DNA from: Crenotrichaceae bacterium
Lineage (GTDB): Bacteria; Pseudomonadota; Gammaproteobacteria; Methylococcales; DRLZ01
Length of the DNA stretch: 16,144 nt
NCBI GenBank assembly: GCA_011322755.1
Contig: DRLZ01000063.1
Span: forward strand, 1 to 16,144
Direction of reading: 5' to 3'
The notes beneath the pieces are model-generated. The model was not told the origin of the DNA. It ran no database searches and was given only the letters and a program-made list of their open reading frames with translations. The position numbers and the translations under genes were made by a program. Below are positions 8,155-15,355 of the stretch, piece after piece (positions within the stretch are counted from its first letter, which is position 1; each line of letters opens with the position of its first letter).

Positions 8155-8183
8155 ATTGTGACACTATACCAGCCTAGTGTCAA
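8155..8183 (-). promoter_or_regulatory. ftsH: ftsH sigma-70 promoter overlapped by an inverted repeat
   Basis: On the minus strand a perfect -35 TTGACA (8183-8178), 17-base spacer and -10 CACAAT (8160-8155, 4 of 6) lie about 60 bases before the TTG start. The inverted repeat TGACACTA (8159-8166) and TAGTGTCA (8175-8182), with an 8-base spacer, covers most of the -35 box and the whole spacer, as an operator would. I see no convincing sigma-32 promoter (CTTGAA with CCCCAT) in the region. Confidence 0.55.
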
Positions 8184-8520
8184 AAAATGGGTATTCATTG
8201 GGGAGGGGGTGTGGCATTTCCCAAATCACCTAGTTTCTGCGTAAAGACAGGAAACTGAGACGTTAAAGCAGAAGTGATACTTCCTGTCGTTGCCGTGCCT
8301 CTTACACTAGGGATCAATATGTAAGAAACACTACAACGAATTCAACAATCAAACAGCAAATTGGTCAGGCCTGAAGCACAGAAGCTGCGAGATTCAGGAA
8401 ACTAACGCCCACACACTGAAGCGAACATCAATAGCCATCGCCCCAAAATTTCGCAATTCGCAACTCGACCTTTACGCATCATCATATTTTCAGCCAAAGT
8501 TGCTATTCTCGAGCAAATGT
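8184..8520. other. Intergenic region between pilY1 and the ftsH promoter
   Basis: About 340 bases with no credible gene. In particular no prepilin start (leader plus GFTLIE-like motif) is present, so pilE does not follow pilY1 here. The hexamer ACACTA occurs at 8304-8309 and 8328-8333 as direct repeats 24 bases apart. GACAGGAA (8246-8253) and TTCCTGTC (8281-8288) make a perfect 8-bp inverted repeat with a 27-base gap. Just after the pilY1 stop a 5-bp stem TTGCT/AGCAA can form, but with no T-run, so no clear intrinsic terminator for the pilus operon is seen. Confidence 0.45.
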
Positions 8521-11500
8521 CTAGTCTCGCCCCAACTCCTGCCAGGATAAACGACCTGTTTTCAAACCACTGAGAGGGGCGAGAAGTCTCTTGCTGACAT
8601 CAACAGTTTCTGTATTACTGGTATGTTGATAGTCTCCAATGAATCCGGAAGCATTCGGCATACCGAGGTTAAAGGCAACACCTGCAGGTGCGACATTATC
8701 CCCACCAAAAGAAACGCTATCATTTGAATCAACAGCTGGATCAACATTAACAGCATTGATAATATCAAACGCAGGTTCTGAAGGTTCTCCACCCGTTGCC
8801 TGACTAACTGACATCAGATATCCAACGCCACCACTCGTACATGGTACAGTACTCGGAATCCAAGTATTATAAAAAACCAAATCACCGCGGACATAAGCAG
8901 GCAAAACGGATCGTTCCCCTGTCGTTGGTAGATCAAAATACCAACCATATTGTAAATCAGATGGGAGTAATGGATCGTAATCAACAGCATTGTCTGACAT
9001 CAACCGCAGCAGATTGCCATTCTCATCAGTATGACTATTATTAATCACTGTTTGGGCTTGCAGATCTGACCGCGTCAGTTCAGCCACTCCTCGATCCCAA
9101 ATCCCATAAAAGCTTTGGGTCTCTGTTGTATCAATATCAAACCTTTCGAGATACTGACCTGTTCCAAAAAACAACATTACATTCGGTTCATTAACGCCAG
9201 GATCAGTTGGTATCGTTGGATGCATGACAGCAATTGGCTGAACAGTGATCGGCTGAGCCACAGCCCCATATTGCGCTCGAAACAAGGGTACCGGGGTATT
9301 GGCAGGATTCTCATATTTGCTCCCCCAGTTTGCAGATGAGGCATTACTGATATCAAAAGCCCACATATTGCCATGTAAGTCGCCAGCATACACTCTGTCT
9401 GCCGTACCATTTCCATCGAGATCAACAACAGCTGGGGTCGCGAGTCCATTTGGCGTTGCAATCGAACCAACACCAGTATTCAACTTATAGTAATTGGAAT
9501 TCTCACTCCATGCTCCACCCTGTTCAAGCTCAACGATGAACAATTTGGCCTCACCTGAGCCCGTGCTGTTATACCCATTACCAAAAATCGCACCCCATTT
9601 CCCATTATTTAGTTTAACGATGGTCGGTTTGCTATACGTGTATCCAAGATCTGCCTCAGTAAATTCCCATAGTACTGTGTTTGCAGCTTTGGTACTATCA
9701 TCACCGAACAAGCTCGGGTCAGTTACATCAAGCGCAAATAGTCCGCGTCCGCCAGATCGTTCTCCACCAATTAAAATTGTACTCCATTTATTATTGAGAA
9801 TGACGTCAGAAACAACAGGCGACAAATCAACATAGAAGCGATGTTTGTAATTCTGTTCTGTTAAGTAGTGAAGTCCTTCGTTAGCTGCGCTTGAGAAAAT
9901 ACTTGCAGGAATATACGCCAAAATTTCTTTTCCAGAATCGGCATCTCCAGAAGAGGCAACGAAACCATGCAACATCCCATCATTGCCGCCGATATAGATC
10001 ATTTCTTTCCGTGGATTATTAATCAATGCCAAACGATAGTCAGAATAGCGAGCAGGTCCTGTACCAGCAGTGAAGGCAGCTGAATCAGGCCATTTCAATG
10101 GAGGCTTTCCAACATAAACCAGATTGGAATTTACAAAATCGCCGAGAGCACTATCACGGACTCTGAACCCATTTACCCCTTCCTGGCTACGGTCACCACG
10201 AAGATAATTAATCACCTCTGTGTCAGTTTTTGATAATGCCGCAGATGCAACGTTTATATCCGCCTTTTGCGCTACGCTGAAGCTCGCCCAGTTTGTTGAC
10301 TTAAAACCAACTCCCTGGGTTCCGTTAAAAGTAAGAATAGTTCGCGCTGTATGTGATAATCCTCCCGCTTTATCCAACCAGTCATCCGTCACACTCCACA
10401 TCGGTGATGGGCTTAAATCACCCGTAGCCTCATCCAACGCATATGCCCTGACATCACCACTCCAATTTTCAGAACTAAATCCTGACGCATAAATCAAACC
10501 GCCAGCACCTAAAGACGGGCTGTTAAATGATACTTTAGAGGCTGAACCCGCCTGTGATTTGATTGTAGCCAGTGCTTCTTCAAGTGAAGACGTTAATTCC
10601 TGCGGTGATGTTGCACGAAACATTTCACCACGACCATTCACTGTGGCATGGTACAAATCATCAATCTGGGTTGCATTTCGGGTTGCATTAACATCTGGCC
10701 AGGTTGGTGGATTGGTATGTGCATCTGCAACCGTCGTACGCACGACCCCGCCATCATTAACACCAAAGATATCCTTGCCAATACCACCGAGCACAATCCC
10801 GAAAGTATTCATATGCAAATCCTGATTGCAATCAAAAACTGTTGGTGGATTGGGCTGACTGCATGCAGGCGGCGCATCAATTTGTCCTGTAGAAAATCCA
10901 GCATCTGTGCGCAGTGTGGTTGAATAATATTTGTATGCGATATCCGCCAACGTATCACTGTATGTATCCGCAAAAGGTGACCCAGCTGAACCATCTGCAT
11001 TCCCGGTACCTGAAGTTGTTGTTGTCGCGCTATAACCATCAGTAAACTGCAATGCAAAGTTTTTCTGGCAGCTATTCTTGACAGGTGCATTCGCATCTGT
11101 ACGCATGAATTGAACCCCGGCAAAATCAAGACCTTCACGATTCGGCGTGCCGCCGCCTGCGTCAATACTATACACGCGATCAAACAGACTCAAATGATCA
11201 GTCGCAACGTCAAGATCAAACATGGTTACGTCACCCTGACTACCGTCTTCAACGTCATTAATCGTATACACTCCGGCAAACACGTCTCCAGTATTTTTAA
11301 AAGTTTCGCCCATTGCCGCGCGCAACGCCAGATAACGCTTTCTGTGGTAGCTAAACCAGTTAGAGAAATTCTGAATTTCCTCTGCATATGTACAGGTTGA
11401 TGAATTAGTACAGTCAGTACGGCTGCCATTCTGAGGATAACTGGTTGTTGCCGGCTTAATTTCTATTTTGTTAAGACAGCGGCCATCCGGTGCAAGCGCA

Positions 11501-12402
11501 TCGGCAACTACACTTGAAAAAGATGATGGGGCGGTACGAAAAGCCACGTATTGATTCGGGTCTGGTGTCGCACAATTATGACCCCCTCCCATTGTGTAGT
11601 TACCACTGCTGACGATCGTATAGTAAGTAGCGGGAAAATAACTAATACCAAGAGTCGTATCTGTTGCCCATATAACATCCGAACCCGTGGTTACCCATGC
11701 AGACCCATTGTAATATCGGGTTCCGGCTGGAACAGCCATCCCTGCATAGACACCAAATGTATGGTCAGTTACAGCACTTTCTACATTCTGGGTTAAATCA
11801 AACGCAACTGTATTGTTATCATTAGCATCACCTGTATCAGGATCTGACAACGCATTTGTAGCCACCATATCTGGATAAACTGTTCCACCGAACCGGGAGC
11901 TAACCCACGGTTTATAGGTTACATTATGATTGTAATAAGCCGTATTGAATTCTGCTGTACGCGTGAATGCATACTGGATAAAAGGCGGAACAGCCAATGA
12001 CTTAGCATTGTTAGTTATAGAATCCGAATACCAGCGTCGATCCGGACCATCCGGATCAATCACTCCATTCGGAAACAAGTAAACATGTAAACCATCTTCC
12101 CAGTTAAATCCGGATAAATGCTGATTAATCTGACCAAGCTGGTCTGCACCAACAAAAGCCGAATCTGCAGTACTCCACCAAATAATTCCTTCTGAGGTAT
12201 CAGGTATTGATATTTCCCAATCCATACTGCCTGAATCATCCATAATCAACATTAAGTTTGATTTTTCTGAACTATCCAGAAAAAGAGGGCTCGTTTCCAG
12301 CTTTAGTGGTGCCGCCATTGCACTCACAGGCAGAACGAGTACAGAAATAAAAAAAGTTTTGATCAATCGGTTCTTGTTGTGTTGTTTCATGATGGTTCTC
12401 AT
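8521..12402 (-). CDS. pilY1: Type IV pilus assembly / tip adhesin protein PilY1
   Basis: 1293 residues, somewhat longer than the about 1160 of P. aeruginosa PilY1. It is a secreted, pilus-tip-associated protein that works with the minor pilins in fibre priming, adhesion and surface sensing. A signal peptide precedes a likely cut after AMA (residues 28-30). Next comes a von Willebrand A-like region with MIDAS motif DDSGS (D55, S57, S59) and GGGTP (416-420). The C-terminal part (about 745-1230) is the PilY1 beta-propeller domain, with a calcium-type loop from D994 to D1002 (D-x-D-x-N spacing). RGD occurs at 735-737 and 1172-1174. ATG 12402 lies ten bases after the pilX stop. An in-frame ATG at residue 5 (12390) gives an equally good signal peptide (MKQHNKNRLIKTFF) and may be the real start. 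It is the last gene of the fimT-pilY1 operon. Confidence 0.95.
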   Translation of the reverse strand: MRTIMKQHNKNRLIKTFFISVLVLPVSAMAAPLKLETSPLFLDSSEKSNLMLIMDDSGSMDWEISIPDTSEGIIWWSTADSAFVGADQLGQINQHLSGFNWEDGLHVYLFPNGVIDPDGPDRRWYSDSITNNAKSLAVPPFIQYAFTRTAEFNTAYYNHNVTYKPWVSSRFGGTVYPDMVATNALSDPDTGDANDNNTVAFDLTQNVESAVTDHTFGVYAGMAVPAGTRYYNGSAWVTTGSDVIWATDTTLGISYFPATYYTIVSSGNYTMGGGHNCATPDPNQYVAFRTAPSSFSSVVADALAPDGRCLNKIEIKPATTSYPQNGSRTDCTNSSTCTYAEEIQNFSNWFSYHRKRYLALRAAMGETFKNTGDVFAGVYTINDVEDGSQGDVTMFDLDVATDHLSLFDRVYSIDAGGGTPNREGLDFAGVQFMRTDANAPVKNSCQKNFALQFTDGYSATTTTSGTGNADGSAGSPFADTYSDTLADIAYKYYSTTLRTDAGFSTGQIDAPPACSQPNPPTVFDCNQDLHMNTFGIVLGGIGKDIFGVNDGGVVRTTVADAHTNPPTWPDVNATRNATQIDDLYHATVNGRGEMFRATSPQELTSSLEEALATIKSQAGSASKVSFNSPSLGAGGLIYASGFSSENWSGDVRAYALDEATGDLSPSPMWSVTDDWLDKAGGLSHTARTILTFNGTQGVGFKSTNWASFSVAQKADINVASAALSKTDTEVINYLRGDRSQEGVNGFRVRDSALGDFVNSNLVYVGKPPLKWPDSAAFTAGTGPARYSDYRLALINNPRKEMIYIGGNDGMLHGFVASSGDADSGKEILAYIPASIFSSAANEGLHYLTEQNYKHRFYVDLSPVVSDVILNNKWSTILIGGERSGGRGLFALDVTDPSLFGDDSTKAANTVLWEFTEADLGYTYSKPTIVKLNNGKWGAIFGNGYNSTGSGEAKLFIVELEQGGAWSENSNYYKLNTGVGSIATPNGLATPAVVDLDGNGTADRVYAGDLHGNMWAFDISNASSANWGSKYENPANTPVPLFRAQYGAVAQPITVQPIAVMHPTIPTDPGVNEPNVMLFFGTGQYLERFDIDTTETQSFYGIWDRGVAELTRSDLQAQTVINNSHTDENGNLLRLMSDNAVDYDPLLPSDLQYGWYFDLPTTGERSVLPAYVRGDLVFYNTWIPSTVPCTSGGVGYLMSVSQATGGEPSEPAFDIINAVNVDPAVDSNDSVSFGGDNVAPAGVAFNLGMPNASGFIGDYQHTSNTETVDVSKRLLAPLSGLKTGRLSWQELGRD

Positions 12403-12411
12403 TGGGAATAT

Positions 12412-12987
12412 CTAAAAACGTTTGGCATAAAAAGTTTGCAGGATACTGCGTGCAGCAGCGGTTCTGCCGGTGCCTTTCGCTGTTATCTTAAAAATCGAAA
12501 CACTGGTGCCGGGAGTAACATCATCATATCCCCTGACCATGATGCTATTATTCCCCCCAGCCCCACTGGTATCTTTAACGTGTTTAATGACATAGTACGG
12601 TGGGTTTTCAACAGCATTAAAAGCTCCCGTGCTCTGTATTGCAGAACCAGCATTCCATGCCGCTGAATCAAGATAATCAAATTCAGTGGCGATTGCACTC
12701 AACAAACCTACCGATGGTGATGCCGTGGTACTGAAAACAGATGGCGATGCCAATGTTTCCAGATAGTTTTCGCCGTCTCTTAATCCAATCTCAGTTGCCT
12801 GGAACGCAGCTCCGGCATCCCATACATTTCCTGCCATCTTCTCCTGCATCATTGTATTTTTAAGACTGCCGACGCCGATCATGGTCATAATCAAGAGCAT
12901 CACCAGACTGGTGACCAGTGCTGTTCCTGTTTGCTCAGACCCGAAAAACAGACTGAATCTGGAATTGTTTTCTCGGTCATTATTCAT
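12412..12987 (-). CDS. pilX: Type IV pilus minor pilin PilX
   Basis: 191-residue minor prepilin. The PilX N-terminal pattern is clear: GTALVTSLVMLLIMTMIGVG (21-40), then MMQEKMAGN, then AFQATEIGLRDGE. The prepilin peptidase should cut after G21 in EQTG; the mature +5 position is Thr instead of the usual Glu, which is normal for PilX and for GspK-like tip subunits. The leader of 21 residues is longer than in the neighbouring prepilins. The hydrophobic helix (about 23-40) anchors it in the inner membrane before assembly. Its ATG overlaps the pilW stop by four bases (ATGA), indicating translational coupling, and pilY1 starts ten bases after its stop. It probably sits with PilV, PilW, FimT and PilY1 in the pilus-priming complex. 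The C-terminal half is too divergent to compare by eye. Confidence 0.9.
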   Translation of the reverse strand: MNNDRENNSRFSLFFGSEQTGTALVTSLVMLLIMTMIGVGSLKNTMMQEKMAGNVWDAGAAFQATEIGLRDGENYLETLASPSVFSTTASPSVGLLSAIATEFDYLDSAAWNAGSAIQSTGAFNAVENPPYYVIKHVKDTSGAGGNNSIMVRGYDDVTPGTSVSIFKITAKGTGRTAAARSILQTFYAKRF

Positions 12988-13991
12988 TGCAACTTGTTCC
13001 TTAACGCGATGGTGGTAGTAAATACTTTCCGCAAACGTTTATCTGGACCTGCCAGATTGGTCGCTCCAGCAAAATCATACTTCATCGCATCTTTGGATAA
13101 ATGATCATCCCCGGAGCGCAATAACAGATTGATTTTCAAACTAACAACATTACTGATGTCAGTAACGTTATTGAGCGGTACATAATAATCAGCTGTCGAA
13201 TCAGCATCTGCTCCATCTTCTCCATAGAGAACCTGCATATTCTCTATTCCATCGACCAGCTTGCCTTGATTACTCACCCAAAGGCTGTTTTCTTTACCCG
13301 CTTCAATCTGTATGGAGTAAAGACGTGTTTGCAGAGGAAAGACTCTGGCGTCAGTCTGATAACGCTTTGATAGCGTCGCATTGAGATTATCTGAACCCGT
13401 GGTATGTTCGAGTAAACAGCTTGCTCCTGCAGCAGCACAATCATCAAAATCACCAGATCCAGTGTTATCAGTTATTTTTGTCACAGCAAAAATATCTCCA
13501 TCTTCACAATTGCTGATCACTACAAGACTGTTTTTCTTGATATCACTGCCTCCTACGACTTCGATTGCAGCAGATTCGCTACTCATGTCAACTGCCAGAT
13601 TTGAGCCTGTACCCAACGCACTGGTGACCTGCACGCTATCACTATTCGCACCAGGGTTAGTCGAACTGAAACTCTGTTCATAGCTGTTATCTGCAATCAA
13701 TGCGGCCTGATATTCCTGTGTAAGCACTGTGCTCAACTGACTGTGTGCGTTGACCAAACCACCTGGTAAACAACCAGCGTAGCCAGCTCGTCTCATATCC
13801 ATTCGTAGATAATCAATTGCATGACGACCATTGGCTTGTATTTGTGACAGACCTTTTTGAAGACGACTGGTCTGTTGGTGAGCCAGCACAATTTCAACCA
13901 AACCACTCAAAAGCACGACGGACAATGTCATGACAATCAATATCTCGAGCATTGTCAAACCGGTTTGCTTTTTATAATGCGCTGTTCTCAT
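12984..13991 (-). CDS. pilW: Type IV pilus minor pilin PilW
   Basis: 335 residues, typical size for PilW. The N-terminus is a class III prepilin signal: MRTAHYKKQTG with cleavage after G11, then LTMLEILIV with E16 at mature +5 and a hydrophobic helix to about residue 36. The stretch RMDMRRAGYAGC in the first quarter is the conserved PilW/GspJ-like region. The remainder is a soluble beta-rich domain with a few cysteines. The start overlaps the pilV stop by four bases (ATGA), and its own stop overlaps the pilX start in the same way. Minor pilin W acts in initiation of pilus assembly at the inner membrane and is incorporated near the tip. Confident on family, based on the prepilin signal, size and order in the cluster. 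Confidence 0.93.
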   Translation of the reverse strand: MRTAHYKKQTGLTMLEILIVMTLSVVLLSGLVEIVLAHQQTSRLQKGLSQIQANGRHAIDYLRMDMRRAGYAGCLPGGLVNAHSQLSTVLTQEYQAALIADNSYEQSFSSTNPGANSDSVQVTSALGTGSNLAVDMSSESAAIEVVGGSDIKKNSLVVISNCEDGDIFAVTKITDNTGSGDFDDCAAAGASCLLEHTTGSDNLNATLSKRYQTDARVFPLQTRLYSIQIEAGKENSLWVSNQGKLVDGIENMQVLYGEDGADADSTADYYVPLNNVTDISNVVSLKINLLLRSGDDHLSKDAMKYDFAGATNLAGPDKRLRKVFTTTIALRNKLQ

Positions 13992-14503
13992 CGTCGAAAA
14001 CTCATAATATATCGTTGCGGTGTTGCTACCGTGCCACTACTGTCAGGCTGTTTATCCTGCCACCAGATTTTGATTGCAAATGTTGCACCCATACCGTCAC
14101 ATGCAGCTGATGCCGCACTTGTCCCATCATTTGGCGTACTGTCAAAACAAATGACGCCTTCTCCACTGGTTAGCTCAGATGGCAGATTGTTATTCCATTC
14201 AAACAAGTCCTGTTGTGCCATCTGCGTTGCTGAACACCCTGCTGTTGTGAGACACCCTGTATTTTCACTCGCGGTGACAGTCGTATAGTTAATCGTTGGG
14301 TTTGCTCTTACTCTGTCAGCCAAATCAGAAGCTAATACTGACGCCTGGCTGCGCATATAGGCCCGACTGTTGTCACGCAAACTTGTTACTTGTAAGCCCG
14401 CAAGACCAATTAACCCAATTGAAAGAACCAGGATAGAAACCAAAAACTCCACCATGGTAAAACCAGAGTAGCAATGTGCTGATGTCGAGTTAAATTGCTT
14501 CAT
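13988..14503 (-). CDS. pilV: Type IV pilus minor pilin PilV
   Basis: 171-residue minor prepilin from ATG 14503. The leader ends in YSG with cleavage after G14; the mature protein begins FTMVEFLVSILVLSIGLIG with E19 at +5. LAGLQ and a segment with RSQASVLASDLADRVRANP follow, as in PilV/GspI-type pilins. Paired cysteines (GCLTTAGC) and two later cysteines suggest disulfides in the globular head. I chose the ATG that overlaps the fimT stop as TAATG. A longer frame starting at TTG 14515 would add four residues, but it has no ribosome site, while TAATG fits translational coupling. It belongs to the priming complex with FimT, PilW, PilX and PilY1, and its stop overlaps the pilW start by four bases. 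Confidence 0.92.
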   Translation of the reverse strand: MKQFNSTSAHCYSGFTMVEFLVSILVLSIGLIGLAGLQVTSLRDNSRAYMRSQASVLASDLADRVRANPTINYTTVTASENTGCLTTAGCSATQMAQQDLFEWNNNLPSELTSGEGVICFDSTPNDGTSAASAACDGMGATFAIKIWWQDKQPDSSGTVATPQRYIMSFRR

Positions 14504-15036
14504 TAGCTTGGGCAATCGGTTGCATTTTCTGTCTGAATAAATCCAGAGGTTGAAAGAATTAATTTATGTCCATGTTGATAGCCTCGCCCATCACAAATTC
14601 TGAAAGTTCCGTTTGTTGTGCCAGTGAATCCACGTGAGCTAAAGGCTATACTCGTTTTGCTATAATCAATATTCAGCCCAGCTCCCAGCCCAGCTGTAAC
14701 ACGTAGCAGTTCATTCGCATCCACATTGCTGTCACCGTTCGTGTCGACAAAAACAACCCAGCCATTCTCCCACTCAGCCGTGTTATCACACGCTGTTGGT
14801 GTCGCTGTTTCACCACTATGGCGGCATAATATGACTGATTGATTACGCGTCATGGCTTCGCTTTTCGCTATCTCCAAATCAGTGATCAAAGTTTCCCTCG
14901 TGGTTGCCATCCGCTTGTCCATCACCATTTTCTGATAAGATGGCATTCCAATGGTGAACAAGATGGCTGCGATCGATACGGTGATGACTAACTCAATGAG
15001 GGTAAAACCATCTATTGTAGTTCTATACAATTTCAT
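14503..15036 (-). CDS. fimT: Type IV pilus minor pilin FimT / GspH family
   Basis: 177-residue prepilin and first gene of the pilus operon. The leader MKLYRTTIDG is cut after G10; the mature N-terminus FTLIELVITV has E15 at +5. The helix is followed by the GspH/FimT domain with the motif SEAMTRN (59-65), near the usual position. An acidic loop, FVDTNGDSNVDANE (96-109), has D98, N100, D102 and D106 in EF-hand-like spacing. FimT-like proteins are minor pilins, and in some gammaproteobacteria FimT binds DNA in natural transformation; whether this one does is not visible. Only a poor ribosome site precedes ATG 15036: two small palindromes lie where a promoter or ribosome site might be expected. 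It could equally be named GspH-like. Confidence 0.9.
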   Translation of the reverse strand: MKLYRTTIDGFTLIELVITVSIAAILFTIGMPSYQKMVMDKRMATTRETLITDLEIAKSEAMTRNQSVILCRHSGETATPTACDNTAEWENGWVVFVDTNGDSNVDANELLRVTAGLGAGLNIDYSKTSIAFSSRGFTGTTNGTFRICDGRGYQHGHKLILSTSGFIQTENATDCPS

Positions 15037-15355
15037 AGTAATAAGGTATACCAGCGCTCAAATGAAAAAACCTGAAAAAGATGACAAGTGGCACGGAAAT
15101 TCTGATTAATGGGATTTTTGCTAACTTAATCTATAAAAAATGCAATCGTTCCACGGTATATGGCATCTGTATAAAGTATAGTTGTTTATTCAGAATTGGT
15201 GCTTTTTACCTGAAGCCATGATTTCAATGTGAACAACAGGGCATAAGGCATTGGTTTCACAGGATTTATAAAATATTCTGAACTGAAACCGCTCAACCGT
15301 TACTCACATACTAATAATTGACAAATCACCCCCTGTTTCACTCATTAAAGTTCAA
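15037..15355. other. Divergent intergenic region, fimT operon / speE
   Basis: 319 bases between two divergent starts; it must hold both promoters. Toward speE a perfect -35 TTGACA stands at 15318-15323, but the best -10 at 17 bases is poor and would leave almost no leader. Another candidate is TTGGTT about 17 bases before TATTCT, near 15252-15280. Toward fimT I see TATACT near 15179 without a good -35. GGTATACC (15045-15052) and AGCGCT (15053-15058) are adjacent palindromes just before fimT. No gene or strong terminator is visible. Confidence 0.4.

Noticed and set aside
8184..8230. CCCCAA run on the minus strand as a heat-shock (sigma-32) promoter for ftsH
   Set aside because: No CTTGAA-like -35 lies at the right distance, and a better sigma-70 promoter is present just downstream.
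8401..8490. Short minus-strand frame after pilY1 (MMMRKGRV...) as a possible pilE remnant
   Set aside because: Only about 27 codons, with no prepilin leader or GFTLIE-like motif and no ribosome site.
15089..15105. TGGCACG-N4-TTCTG resembling a sigma-54 promoter toward speE
   Set aside because: The -24 element is perfect, but the required GC at -12 is missing. It lies about 260 bases before speE and points away from the pilus operon, where a sigma-54 site might make sense.
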